A stretch of 64,000 bases of DNA from the NCBI GenBank assembly GCA_038881635.1, contig JAVZPJ010000006.1:1-64000 (forward strand). Direction: 5' to 3'. A program made the translations under genes and the position numbers. This document shows, piece by piece, positions 1 to 8,764 of this stretch. The notes beneath the pieces are model-generated. The model was not told the origin of the DNA, did no database searches, and saw only the letters and a list, made by a program, of their open reading frames with translations. This DNA comes from Sulfolobales archaeon. Its GTDB lineage: Archaea > Thermoproteota > Thermoprotei_A > Sulfolobales > AG1. The stretch's first letter is position 1. Every line of letters begins with the position of its first letter.

Positions 1-23
1 ATAAGCTTTGAGCAAGATATGAT

Positions 24-1850
24 CTATTCTACGGTAACTGTTTTAGCAAGATTTCTAGGTTTGTCAGGATCGAAACCTCTTCTAACTGCGAGATGATATG
101 CTGTAAGCTGGTACGGTATCACGTATGGTATTGATGCTGCAATTGTTCTCATTCTAGGCATTGGAAATGTGAAGTCTGAGAGTTTTGATAGCCTGTCATA
201 GTCTCTAGGCTGGATGCTTATGATCATGGCATTTCTAGCTTTCATTTCTTCAACATTACTTATTATAGGATCATGATCTCGGAAGCCGAATACTGTGAAG
301 AATACTGGAAAATCTTTCTCGACCAAGGCTATAGGACCATGCTTACTCTCTCCAGCAGGATAAGCCTCCGCATGAATATAGGCTATCTCTTTAAGCTTAA
401 GAGCACCCTCCATTGATACTGGCATAGAAGCATCTCTTCCAAGCACGTAGGAGCTGGTCTTACTCTCTAGAATCTCCGCAAGCTTCTCAGCCATTCTATC
501 GATCTCTCCAAGACTCTTCTCAATATACTCAGGCGATGAAAGAATCTCTCTGATTAAAAGCTCTCCAATACCTAGCCCCATTCCTCTCGCGATTTCTCCA
601 ACAAGATATAATAGTGATGCAACTTGTGTTGTGAAAGTCTTCGTAGCTCCTACACCGATCTCTGGTCCTGCTCTGGTGTATAGTACATAATCAGATTCTC
701 TAGGTATAGCACTCTCGATAACATTAGATATGGCGAGAACCTTTGCACCTCTTTCTTTTGCTATTCTCACAGCCGATAAAGTGTCTATAGTCTCGCCACT
801 CTGACTTATAGCTATTAACAGATCTTCTTCTTTGAAGACTTTCTCGTAGAGAGCTATCTCACTCGCTATGAAAGCTGTTGAGGAGATGCCGAGATAAAGT
901 TTCAGAGCATAGTCTAGCACAAGTCCTGCGTGGTACGAGGATCCAGCTCCTGTTATGAAGATCCTATTAGACTCTCTGAGGATTCTCATGATCTTTGGAA
1001 TCTGATCTTTTAAACCCGCCAGAGTCTGGAGAATAGCCGTGGGTTGCTCGAATATTTCTTTTAACATGAAATGTCTGAAACCTCCTCTACTAATCATCTC
1101 AGGCTGCCATTCCACATATCTGATTCTCTCTGAGATATTCTGAGACCTTCCATAGAAATCCTCGATGTAAACTTCTTCAGGAGATATATAGCCTAGCTCT
1201 CCATCTCTGAGAACAATAACTCTGCTAGTATACCCTAGAACCGCGGGTATATCGCTTGCGATCATATTAAACTCGCTGCCTAAGCCTATTATCAGAGGAG
1301 AGAGATTTTTCGCGAAATATATTCTCTTATCCCGGCAGTTTATAGATAAAAATGCGTAAGCACCTTTAAGATTTGATACAGTTCTTCTGAGAGCTTCTAA
1401 CATGTCTCCTGTTTCTTTATAGTGTTTCTCGATAAGATGTGCTATTAGCTCTGTATCTGTATCACTTCTAATCTCATGCCCTTCCTCAGATAGGATCTCT
1501 CTCAACTCCTGATAGTTCTGGATAACACCGTTATGCACGACAAGTATGCAACCATCGCAATCACTATGTGGATGTGCATTCTTATCAGAGGGAGGACCAT
1601 GGGTAGCCCATCTAGTATGACCGAATCCGCAGATACCATCATGCTTGCTGAACTCAAGTTTTTCGTAGAGCTCATCTATCTTCCCCTTAGCTTTTCTAAC
1701 AATAAGATCTCCTTTCGAGGTTATGAGAGCGTATCCTACAGAGTCATATCCTCTATACTCTAGTCTTTTAAGAATCTCTCCTATGATCTCGCCAAGTCCT
1801 CTACCTAGAACTCCTTGTCTAGCCAGAGTAACGCCTATGATCCCGCACAC
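24..1850 (-). CDS. glmS: Glutamine--fructose-6-phosphate aminotransferase (isomerizing)
   Basis: GlmS makes glucosamine-6-phosphate from fructose-6-phosphate and glutamine, the first step to UDP-GlcNAc. The 608-residue length is normal for the family. Cys2 of the MCGIIG start is the glutaminase nucleophile. The class II amidotransferase domain (about 1-215, with the HTRWATHG motif) is followed by two SIS sugar-isomerase domains, and the C-terminus LAKTVTVE carries the conserved lysine. The start is GTG, fixed by the need for Cys2, with a GAGGT ribosome site upstream. It is divergent from the DtxR-type regulator gene. GlmM is encoded on the same strand at 7350-8711, so two steps of the pathway lie close together. 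Confidence 0.97.
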   Translation of the reverse strand: MCGIIGVTLARQGVLGRGLGEIIGEILKRLEYRGYDSVGYALITSKGDLIVRKAKGKIDELYEKLEFSKHDGICGFGHTRWATHGPPSDKNAHPHSDCDGCILVVHNGVIQNYQELREILSEEGHEIRSDTDTELIAHLIEKHYKETGDMLEALRRTVSNLKGAYAFLSINCRDKRIYFAKNLSPLIIGLGSEFNMIASDIPAVLGYTSRVIVLRDGELGYISPEEVYIEDFYGRSQNISERIRYVEWQPEMISRGGFRHFMLKEIFEQPTAILQTLAGLKDQIPKIMRILRESNRIFITGAGSSYHAGLVLDYALKLYLGISSTAFIASEIALYEKVFKEEDLLIAISQSGETIDTLSAVRIAKERGAKVLAISNVIESAIPRESDYVLYTRAGPEIGVGATKTFTTQVASLLYLVGEIARGMGLGIGELLIREILSSPEYIEKSLGEIDRMAEKLAEILESKTSSYVLGRDASMPVSMEGALKLKEIAYIHAEAYPAGESKHGPIALVEKDFPVFFTVFGFRDHDPIISNVEEMKARNAMIISIQPRDYDRLSKLSDFTFPMPRMRTIAASIPYVIPYQLTAYHLAVRRGFDPDKPRNLAKTVTVE

Positions 1851-1925
1851 TCTAAGAACCTCTATAATTTAAATGAGGAGGGGGTAAATATATAGGGTTC
1901 CTCAGATTATGCTAAGGTGTTTTAT
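1851..1925. promoter_or_regulatory. Divergent promoter region between glmS and the DtxR-type gene
   Basis: This short AT-rich gap separates divergent genes. On the minus strand a TATA-like CTATATATTTA lies about 35 bases before the glmS GTG. On the plus strand the regulator has AAGGTG six bases before ATG 1926, which favours that start over an in-frame GTG at 1917. Assignment is from sequence motifs only. Confidence 0.4.
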
Positions 1926-2456
1926 ATGAGAAGAAACACAAGATACGGGAAAGGATTCGAGGATTATCTAGAGGCAATATACAGGCTTAAGCTGGCTGGT
2001 GCTAAGATTACTGTGACTAGTATAAGCAAGGATCTCAATGTCAAACCTTCTTCAGTAGTCGAGCAACTGGAAAAACTCTCCAGAATGAAGCTTATAATAT
2101 ATAGAAAGAGATCTGAGAGAAGACCTATTATAATGCTCACTAAAAGAGGAGAGAGAATTGCTAAGAAGATCTATGATAAGCATAGTGTTCTTAAGAAGTT
2201 TCTTATGAACATACTCAAGCTACCAGAAGAAATAGCTGAAATAGATGCATGTTCTATAGAGCACTATCTTCACAGAGAAACTGTAGAGAGACTCTCAAAA
2301 CTCTACGACTTCATGATTGAAGAGTTCTCAAGAAATCCTACTCTACTAGATAAATTTACCGAAATACTAAAATCCTCGAACAGCGGAAAAACTCTAAAAA
2401 CTAGTGGGATAAACCCTGAGGCATCTGGTGGAGGTTTGGATCAGTGGAAATACTAG
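1926..2456 (+). CDS. DtxR/MntR-family metal-dependent transcriptional regulator
   Basis: This is a predicted DNA-binding metalloregulator of 176 residues. The N-terminal winged helix-turn-helix (about 5-70) has the family's GFEDYLEAIYRL opening. The dimerisation and metal-binding part follows: the KHSVLKKFL segment supplies a histidine and the DACSIEHYLH segment a Cys-x2-Glu-His group, matching the primary metal site of DtxR-type proteins. No SH3-like third domain is present, so it is MntR-sized. Start ATG 1926 is preferred because AAGGTG sits six bases before it. The metal and targets (Fe, Mn or another) cannot be told from sequence. Confidence 0.88.
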   Translation: MRRNTRYGKGFEDYLEAIYRLKLAGAKITVTSISKDLNVKPSSVVEQLEKLSRMKLIIYRKRSERRPIIMLTKRGERIAKKIYDKHSVLKKFLMNILKLPEEIAEIDACSIEHYLHRETVERLSKLYDFMIEEFSRNPTLLDKFTEILKSSNSGKTLKTSGINPEASGGGLDQWKY

Positions 2457-2613
2457 AGATAAGAATACTTCCAAAGATATTTGATCTCATCTCCGCTCTT
2501 TAGAAGATCTAGGTTTTCAGATATGAAGATTATTTAAGGGATTATACTAGATAACTTCTTAGAAAGTCTCTCAGGCAGGTCAGAGGTGGTCTTGCTTAAG
2601 CTCTAAATCTAAG

Positions 2614-3096
2614 GTGGATCTTGTTAGAGCAGGTATTGTAACAGTGCTATATGCAGGACTTACTCTGGTTCTTCAGCCTATAAGCTATGGTCCTGTTCAG
2701 GTGAGGATCTCTGATGCTCTTAGTATTCTACCGTACATACCCTGGTACGGTTTCAACGCGGTTATAGGTCTTACTCTAGGTACTCTGATAGCTAACATGA
2801 TCTCTCCCTACGGCTTTTACGACATGATCTTAGGAACTCTAACAAACCTCATATACTCTCTAATAGCATGGGTTCTCGGAAGGATTTTATACCCATCTCT
2901 CTGGGGGATGGTGATAGTGGTTTTAGAAGAGATTATTATAACAGCTTTTATGATAGGATACGTGCTTCTCCACATAATATATCAAGTTCCTCTTGAGATA
3001 GCATTTCTCGGTGTTCTGATTGGAAGCTGTATTAGTCAAGGTGTTCTAGGTTTTTCGCTTGGATTATTAATTATTAGAAGGGGTAGACAGAGATAA
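2614..3096 (+). CDS. QueT-family ECF transporter substrate-binding (S) protein
   Basis: This 160-residue membrane protein has about five or six hydrophobic segments. The motif YGPVQVRISDALSILPYI near residues 25-42 is characteristic of the QueT family, the S component of energy-coupling-factor importers linked to queuosine/archaeosine precursors. An ATPase and an EcfT-like protein follow directly, completing an ECF importer. The likely cargo is a 7-deazaguanine base such as preQ0 for archaeosine, by family and context. The GTG start has only a weak ribosome site; GAGGTGGT lies about 25 bases upstream in a frame that closes at once. Confidence 0.82.
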   Translation: MDLVRAGIVTVLYAGLTLVLQPISYGPVQVRISDALSILPYIPWYGFNAVIGLTLGTLIANMISPYGFYDMILGTLTNLIYSLIAWVLGRILYPSLWGMVIVVLEEIIITAFMIGYVLLHIIYQVPLEIAFLGVLIGSCISQGVLGFSLGLLIIRRGRQR

Positions 3097-3119
3097 TAAT
3101 AGAATCAAGAGATCTATGG

Positions 3120-3800
3120 GTGACTCTCGGGGGTAGTGATATTCTCAGAGGTATCAGCTTTAGAACTGAAGAAGGTCTTATAATGCTAATAGGATCCAAT
3201 GGATCTGGTAAAACAACACTTCTGAAAACACTTGCAGGATTAATAGAGAGTTTCAGAGGATCTCTGAGAATCAATGAGAGAGATATAAGAAGTATGAAGA
3301 GAAAAGAGATAGCAAGACTCATAGGCTTCGTATGGCAGAATCCCTACTACGGCTTTATAGAGCCTAGAGTCTATGACGAGATAATCCTGATAACCAGGAT
3401 TCTAAATGAAAAGAACTATGATAAAGAGATCATAGAAAGACTTGTAGATCCACAGCTCTTCAACAGAGACCCTTTTACTTTGAGCGGTGGTGAAGCTAAG
3501 AGAGTTTCTATTGCAAGCATACTTATAATGGATCAGCCTATATGGCTTCTTGACGAGCCTTTCGACTATCTTGATATGAAGGGCGTGATAGATCTGATAG
3601 ATTTAATAAGAGAAAAAAGACGGAGAAAGATCATCATAATATCATCTGTTAACACAGGATACATAAGATTGATTGAGCCGGATAAGATAATGCTACTTGA
3701 GAGAGGAGAGCTAAAGTATTTTGGAGATGCAGAGCATATTGAAGATAAGATCTTAGAGAGTTCTGGTGTTATGTCTAGGAGGATGATATGCGGTGAGTAG
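3120..3800 (+). CDS. ECF transporter ATPase (A) subunit, single
   Basis: This ABC ATPase has Walker A GSNGSGKTT, a Q-loop VWQNPYY, the signature LSGGE and Walker B WLLDEP. It sits between the QueT-type S gene and an EcfT-like gene, overlapping the latter by 8 bases. Two oddities stand out. The switch-loop histidine normally after Walker B is absent (IIIISSVNTG). The GTG at 3120 also starts inside the first beta-strand; the upstream in-frame codons read on as IIIESRDLWV back to ATA triplets at 3093-3101, behind a GGGGT motif, so the true start may be a rare ATA. Only one A gene is present, so it may homodimerise or borrow a partner. Confidence 0.85.
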   Translation: MTLGGSDILRGISFRTEEGLIMLIGSNGSGKTTLLKTLAGLIESFRGSLRINERDIRSMKRKEIARLIGFVWQNPYYGFIEPRVYDEIILITRILNEKNYDKEIIERLVDPQLFNRDPFTLSGGEAKRVSIASILIMDQPIWLLDEPFDYLDMKGVIDLIDLIREKRRRKIIIISSVNTGYIRLIEPDKIMLLERGELKYFGDAEHIEDKILESSGVMSRRMICGE

Positions 3801-4377
3801 AGTTGCTGATGAGATTCTAGGGAGTCATCTGAGGAGAAGCCTTCTTCATAGTAGAAAACTTCTTTCTATTAAGATTCTGTATCTGATAATCTCTATATCA
3901 TTGTACATGCTTAGATTCATTCCTCTAGAAATTCTAGTTATAGTAGCTAATTCTCTTCTAATAATAATGATCAGAGCATATAGAACTCTTGCTACGGCAT
4001 CCTTCTCATGGGCTATGCTTTCACTTATAATAATATTAGTAGACATGATCTCAGGCACTATCTCATCTATGGTGTACTTTAACCTCCTCTACAGCTATGC
4101 TACTCTCACTACTATACTACTATTCTATCTCACCACACCACCATCTCATCTGAGAGATGTATTTGGTATGAATATCTTCACCCTCTCATACTCTCTTCTA
4201 AGAAGTTTTCTAAGAGATCTGATAGAGATAATAGATTCATATAGAGTGAGAGGCTTAGAACTAGGAATCTTCAGGATCCATAGATACACACCTCTCCTCT
4301 ACCAGTCTCTAGAGGTGGCTTTGATTAGAGAAGAGCTTCTAAGAGATTCTTTGAAAGCTCGAGGTTTTGAACACTAG
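3793..4377 (+). CDS. EcfT-like transmembrane coupling protein of the QueT ECF importer
   Basis: This 194-residue membrane protein has about four hydrophobic helices followed by an amphipathic C-terminal region. It ends with an SLKARGFE segment resembling the conserved coupling motif of EcfT/CbiQ proteins, which contacts the ATPase. The GTG start overlaps the end of the ATPase gene by 8 bases, so the two are translationally coupled. Together with the two genes upstream it forms a QueT-T-A type importer. It is shorter and more divergent than the second EcfT of this window (12082-12804). Confidence 0.72.
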   Translation: MSRVADEILGSHLRRSLLHSRKLLSIKILYLIISISLYMLRFIPLEILVIVANSLLIIMIRAYRTLATASFSWAMLSLIIILVDMISGTISSMVYFNLLYSYATLTTILLFYLTTPPSHLRDVFGMNIFTLSYSLLRSFLRDLIEIIDSYRVRGLELGIFRIHRYTPLLYQSLEVALIREELLRDSLKARGFEH

Positions 4378-5489
4378 ATCCTTCTCTTCACTATGCTAAT
4401 TAAATCTTTTTCAGGCTGGTTCTCTAAAAGCATTCTCTCGAAATAATCTTTATAGGTATAGAGATCCTCAAGAGGATGAACACCACTTCTAAACCTGCTC
4501 CTCTCTCTAGCTACTAGGAGAGTTGTCGACGCGAATACTATACTTGTAAATCTCGTTGTTGCAGGATCTTCAGGTTTTCCACGCATCATGATAAACTCTT
4601 CATATAATCCTCGAGAGCCTCTTGCTCTCACGAGAAGTATCGCTATATCTTCTGCATTGATTCTTAATCTTCTCTCTAGAATCTCTGCGGTGATCCTATA
4701 GATCTCTATCTCCTCACCTCCTATACTGATTCTCTCCCTATCTAGAAAGCCGAGATTCTTTAATATTCTGAAGGTCTCTATATGACCCGGCCATCTTAAT
4801 GTTGCTTCGAACATGTTTCTAGCTTTTATATTTCTGAGCATTGTATGAAGTCCATCACTATAGAACCACTCGAGACTTCCTAAACCCTCTATCTCTATGA
4901 ATCCTATCTGCTCTAGAGGATCTACCTCTATAATACTTCCATCTCTAACTATTTTTGCAGGTCTCATATACTCCTCCAAAAGATCCTCGGCACTCCAGGT
5001 TATAGTGTACCCTATAGGAGGTATATTTCTAGATGGTATTCCTCCAACATATATCTCCAGAGACTCTAGACTCTCCACAATATTCTGAGCATATCCTGCC
5101 AGCAGATTACTATAACCAGGAGCATATCCTGCATCAGGTATATAGATCCTGCCACAATCTAAGAATGTTCTCTCGAGATCATATGGATCTGATTGTTGAT
5201 ATGATACATCTATGATATCAACACATCTTGAGGCAGCAGATCTCAGCAGCTTATAAGCTTCTCTAGATGGAAGAGCTATCATTAAAAGATCTATTTCACT
5301 GAGGTGTCTTGCTATCTCGTTCACGTCTTTAACAGGTATAAATCTTGTATTCTCAAAATCTCTGAGAAGCTCTAATCTGCTGGGATCTCTATCGAATACT
5401 ATTAATTCTAATCCTCTCATGTATCTCGTTAGAATCTTCAAACTTCTTAGCCCAACTCTCCCAAGACCTGCCAATCCCAGGGCTTTCAT
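4374..5489 (-). CDS. Saccharopine dehydrogenase family NAD(P)-dependent oxidoreductase
   Basis: This 371-residue protein has an N-terminal Rossmann motif (GLAGLGRVGLRSL) and an acidic residue after the second strand (VFDRDPSRL), which favours NAD. The centre has the family's YTITWSAEDLLEEY and ATLRWPGHIETF stretches, typical of saccharopine-dehydrogenase-like and lysine-6-dehydrogenase-like enzymes. It is converged upon by the ECF operon, overlapping its last codon region by 4 bases, and divergent from nth. Substrate is unknown; lysine or saccharopine are only family-level guesses. Confidence 0.75.
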   Translation of the reverse strand: MKALGLAGLGRVGLRSLKILTRYMRGLELIVFDRDPSRLELLRDFENTRFIPVKDVNEIARHLSEIDLLMIALPSREAYKLLRSAASRCVDIIDVSYQQSDPYDLERTFLDCGRIYIPDAGYAPGYSNLLAGYAQNIVESLESLEIYVGGIPSRNIPPIGYTITWSAEDLLEEYMRPAKIVRDGSIIEVDPLEQIGFIEIEGLGSLEWFYSDGLHTMLRNIKARNMFEATLRWPGHIETFRILKNLGFLDRERISIGGEEIEIYRITAEILERRLRINAEDIAILLVRARGSRGLYEEFIMMRGKPEDPATTRFTSIVFASTTLLVARERSRFRSGVHPLEDLYTYKDYFERMLLENQPEKDLISIVKRRI

Positions 5490-5538
5490 AAGAAACCCTC
5501 TTATATAACTCCTTCTAAAACTTTAACAGATTAGAAGT

Positions 5539-6243
5539 ATGAAAACTCCTACGAGTTCAATAGCAGATCGTGTTAGTGGCTCTGAGATTCTGAGGATACT
5601 CTCTGAAAACCTTATGATAGACTGGAAGCAGTACACAGCACTAGTAGCTAAGAGATTTAGCGATGGCAGTCTATTCCCCATACTAGTAGGAGTTATACTC
5701 AGTCAGAACACTAATGATAGAAACTCTATCAAGGCGTACATGCTGTTGAGAGAGAGAATCGGAGTTAAGATCGAGGATATACTTAGAGCCAGCTTAGAAG
5801 AAATAGAAGAGCTTATAAAACCTGCAGGTCTTTGGAAGCAGAAGGCTGAAGCCATCAAAAGATCAGCGGAGGTAATAAGAGATCTAGGTGGTGAAGAATT
5901 TCTAGCAAGAGAAGATCCTGAGAAGATTCGAATGAAGCTTCTCGAGATCAAAGGAGTAGGAAAGAAAACAGTAGATGTATTTCTATCGGTAGCAAGAAGA
6001 GCACCATACTTCGCAGTAGATACCCATGCCATGAGAATAGCACTGAGATGGGGGCTTGTGAAGAGAAGAAACTATGATGAAGCTTCAAAAGCTCTCAGAG
6101 AATATTTCGGGTCAGATAACGCGGAGAAGGCACACCAACTACTCATAGCACTTGGTAGAAGATATTGTAGAGCGAGAAAGCCTTTATGTAGTGAGTGCTT
6201 TCTAAAGAGTATATGCCCTAGCTCACCGTATTCGTATAAATAG
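5539..6243 (+). CDS. nth: Endonuclease III-type DNA glycosylase/AP lyase
   Basis: This base-excision repair enzyme of 234 residues removes oxidised pyrimidines. The helix-hairpin-helix LEIKGVGKKTVD carries the catalytic lysine (K143) and the VDTH segment the catalytic aspartate (D161). The C-terminal iron-sulfur loop has the Cys-x6-Cys-x2-Cys-x5-Cys spacing (C210, C217, C220, C226) of the [4Fe-4S] family. Length and motifs are complete. A 17-base near-perfect palindrome lies immediately after the stop codon. Confidence 0.95.
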   Translation: MKTPTSSIADRVSGSEILRILSENLMIDWKQYTALVAKRFSDGSLFPILVGVILSQNTNDRNSIKAYMLLRERIGVKIEDILRASLEEIEELIKPAGLWKQKAEAIKRSAEVIRDLGGEEFLAREDPEKIRMKLLEIKGVGKKTVDVFLSVARRAPYFAVDTHAMRIALRWGLVKRRNYDEASKALREYFGSDNAEKAHQLLIALGRRYCRARKPLCSECFLKSICPSSPYSYK

Positions 6244-6260
6244 CTTTCTCGACGAGAAAG
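6244..6260. repeat. 17-base palindrome just after nth stop codon
   Basis: CTTTCTCG and CGAGAAAG flank one central base, directly abutting the nth stop. It could form a short hairpin at the mRNA 3' end. No T-run follows, so it is not a classical terminator. Function unknown. Confidence 0.5.
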
Positions 6261-6385
6261 GATCTCATGATGATTTCAACTTCTTATCTAAAGATCTGTT
6301 TTTCAAAAATAATAGAATTCAAGAACTCTAGAGACAGTCTTAACCGTATAGAAGTAAGGAATCGAGGTTTATCTGAGAAATAGTT

Positions 6386-6808
6386 TTACATGGTGACTAT
6401 AGGTGTTCTTCTCTCTTTCTCTCCTTCCTCGGAGGAGACAGAACCCAGTCTTAGAGACATCAGAGGTGTTATCTTACCCTCTTTAAGCATTCCAGCTGCC
6501 AGCTCTCTAAAGCTTGAGGTATGCGTTATGTCTAGTTCTATAAGCTTCACAGCTATATCATAGGTAGCCTTCCAAACCTGCTCCAGACTCGGCTTGTCAA
6601 GACTTGAGAGTATGACAGGATCCTGAAGCCATTGATCGAATGCTCTTAGAGTTCTTATCATGTGCTGGAATACAGCTCTTGTTGCGAGTACTATCTGAAG
6701 TCTGTCTCCTCCTGCTGCGATCTCCTCATTTAATTGTTTGAATGCATCTAGTGTTCTCTTCTGCATCTTAACCCATTCATCTAGGTTAGCTAGTAACATT
6801 TGAGCCAT
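6386..6808 (-). CDS. Conserved crenarchaeal protein, DUF2153-like
   Basis: This 140-residue soluble, mostly helical protein begins MAQMLLANLDEWVKMQKRTLDAFKQ and has no signal peptide or membrane segment. It resembles the crenarchaeal DUF2153 family, of unknown function. A TATA-like TTTATAAAAG lies about 65 bases upstream on the minus strand, so it is probably a single-gene transcript. Helical packing and charge suggest a small helical bundle; no catalytic motif is visible. Confidence 0.7.
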   Translation of the reverse strand: MAQMLLANLDEWVKMQKRTLDAFKQLNEEIAAGGDRLQIVLATRAVFQHMIRTLRAFDQWLQDPVILSSLDKPSLEQVWKATYDIAVKLIELDITHTSSFRELAAGMLKEGKITPLMSLRLGSVSSEEGEKERRTPIVTM

Positions 6809-6948
6809 ACGCAGTGCCTCAGTATTATACTGTGATTAGAACTCTTAAAAGCTCATATGAAATCTCTGTAAAAGACTTTTATAAATAGTTCTGAGAAAGG
6901 TAGAAGATTGAGATCAGGATCTCTTCTCCGATCCTATACGAGAACCAT

Positions 6949-7353
6949 CTAACTCTGCTCGCTTGAGAGATTATATGGAAGTCCTCTTAATACCACTTCC
7001 TCGGGGATCTGATCCTTATATTTCTTTAGAAACTCTATATCATCTTTCTTCTTCCTATACTCATCTGGAAGCATTCTAGGTATCTCACCTATGATAGGAT
7101 ACCATCTACCACATTTGCTACATATTAGAATTCCCTCGGCAACCTCATATCTGAAGCACTCTTCGCAGGGAGGTTCTACACCTTCTTTTTTGAATTCCTT
7201 AATCTCTCTAGAGGTAAACGAGCACCAGAGCTCGCAGAGAGGTTTTCTACCTTTGAAATCTCTCTTGTAAGTATTTCTGCTGAATACTATAAGCTTTAAG
7301 GGAAAGTTCTTACACATAGGACATGCTAGAAGGTCTAGAAGTCTGTACTTCAT
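6949..7353 (-). CDS. Trm112-like zinc-ribbon protein
   Basis: This 134-residue protein has the Trm112 pattern: MKYRLLDLLACPMC near the N-terminus and a later CSKCGRWYPIIGEIPRMLPDE. CPMC pairs with CSKC as the probable zinc site; a further CEEC and two cysteines in the insert may form a second cluster. Trm112 proteins activate class I methyltransferases that modify tRNA, rRNA and release factors. The start overlaps the stop of glmM by 4 bases (ATGA), so it is co-translated with it. The extra cysteine-rich insert between residues about 35 and 70 is longer than in minimal Trm112. Confidence 0.82.
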   Translation of the reverse strand: MKYRLLDLLACPMCKNFPLKLIVFSRNTYKRDFKGRKPLCELWCSFTSREIKEFKKEGVEPPCEECFRYEVAEGILICSKCGRWYPIIGEIPRMLPDEYRKKKDDIEFLKKYKDQIPEEVVLRGLPYNLSSEQS

Positions 7354-8711
7354 AATCTATCCACCACGGATTTTATCTCGCCTAGTATTCTCTCAGCAGT
7401 CTCTCTCGACAGAGCCTCGATCATTATCCTTAGCACGGGTTCTGTACCTGAAGCTCTCACTAGAAACCAGTAGTCTCTTCCTATAACCTTGACTCCGTCA
7501 ACCGTTATCTGTCTCTCCCCGGAGTACATTCTCTTAAGCTCTTCAACCACCTTCTCGGTCTTAGCAGGATTTGTCGGAGACTTGGTTTTTATAACATATG
7601 TCTTGGGAAGCTCTGACATAAGCTCGTCTAATCCTCTTTTCTCAAAAGCCATGTACTCTAGCATTAGAGCTGTTTTAGCTCCTCCATCTCTAACATACTG
7701 ATGCTCTGGATATATGAATCCTGTGTTCTCTTCAAATCCGCACAAGCCTCCTCCCAGTCTGAGAAGTTCTCTAGCAATAACTACAGATCCTACTCTTGTC
7801 CATACTACTTCAACTCCATATGGTTTGAGAAGATCTTCTACAAGCATAGATGAGGAAACAGCTGTCACAACCCTCTTAGGCATCTTACTCCTTCTATTAA
7901 GAAGTATATGCTTCGAGAGTAGGATAGCATCTCTATCGCCCCAGTAAGCCTCTCCAAATCTATCTACAAACATAGCTCTATCAGCATCACCATCGAAGGC
8001 TACACCTAGATCTGCTTTCAACTCTCTAGTGACACTCCTCAGATCCGTTATAGTGTCTGGGGTAGGCTCATAAAGTCTCCAAGGAATTGGAGAGGGGTCT
8101 GCATTAATTGTGAAAACCTTGACGCCGAGTCTTCTAAGTATTTCTGGAGTTGTAGCAAGCCCAGAACTATTGGCAGGATCCACTACAACCTTATAATTCA
8201 TAGAGCGGATCCTGTCTCTATCCACGAGTTCTACTACTTTCTCCACATAGTACTCGTTGACATAGTCATCTCTAGCCATGCTATACTGAACCTCGGTCCA
8301 GGGTATTTTTCTGAAGCTCATTTCATAGAATATCTTCTCAATCTCCTCTTCAACTTCTCTAGGAGCTTCGACACCATCGCTCATAACAAGTTTCATACCC
8401 ACATATTCTGGAGGATTATGACTTGCTGTAACCATCACACCAGCATCATAACCTCTATCTCTCACATTAATCTGTAGAGCTGGTGTAGGTGTTATACCTG
8501 TTCCATAAACCTTAACACCTGAGGCGATGAGACCTGCTGCAGCTGCTAGGTATATTGTTTCTGAACCCGCTCTACCATCTCTTCCTATTAGAACTCTGGA
8601 TCCTTTCTTCAGATAGCTTCCTATAGCCATTGCAAGTCTCATAGCCATGAAAGGATCCATTTCAGCGTTAAATACACCTCTCACTCCATCAGTTCCGAAC
8701 AATCTCTTCAT
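7350..8711 (-). CDS. glmM: Phosphoglucosamine mutase (alpha-D-phosphohexomutase family)
   Basis: This 453-residue enzyme starts MKRLFGTDGVRG, as GlmM does. The phosphorylated serine is Ser97 in TASHNP, the metal loop is DGDADR near residue 240, and the C-terminal phosphate-binding loop is RASGTEP. It interconverts glucosamine-6-P and glucosamine-1-P; archaeal members can also act on mannose or glucose phosphates. It is upstream of and overlaps the Trm112-like gene. With glmS at 24-1850 it supports UDP-GlcNAc synthesis for N-glycans. Confidence 0.92.
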   Translation of the reverse strand: MKRLFGTDGVRGVFNAEMDPFMAMRLAMAIGSYLKKGSRVLIGRDGRAGSETIYLAAAAGLIASGVKVYGTGITPTPALQINVRDRGYDAGVMVTASHNPPEYVGMKLVMSDGVEAPREVEEEIEKIFYEMSFRKIPWTEVQYSMARDDYVNEYYVEKVVELVDRDRIRSMNYKVVVDPANSSGLATTPEILRRLGVKVFTINADPSPIPWRLYEPTPDTITDLRSVTRELKADLGVAFDGDADRAMFVDRFGEAYWGDRDAILLSKHILLNRRSKMPKRVVTAVSSSMLVEDLLKPYGVEVVWTRVGSVVIARELLRLGGGLCGFEENTGFIYPEHQYVRDGGAKTALMLEYMAFEKRGLDELMSELPKTYVIKTKSPTNPAKTEKVVEELKRMYSGERQITVDGVKVIGRDYWFLVRASGTEPVLRIMIEALSRETAERILGEIKSVVDRL

Positions 8712-8764
8712 AGAGCATCCACAATATTTTATAGTTCTTCTTTTAAAAACAGGATTTGGTGTAG

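Noticed and set aside
6260-6385. C/D-box small RNA after nth
   Set aside because: ATGATGA and CTGA are present but over 100 bases apart, too far for an archaeal C/D sRNA.
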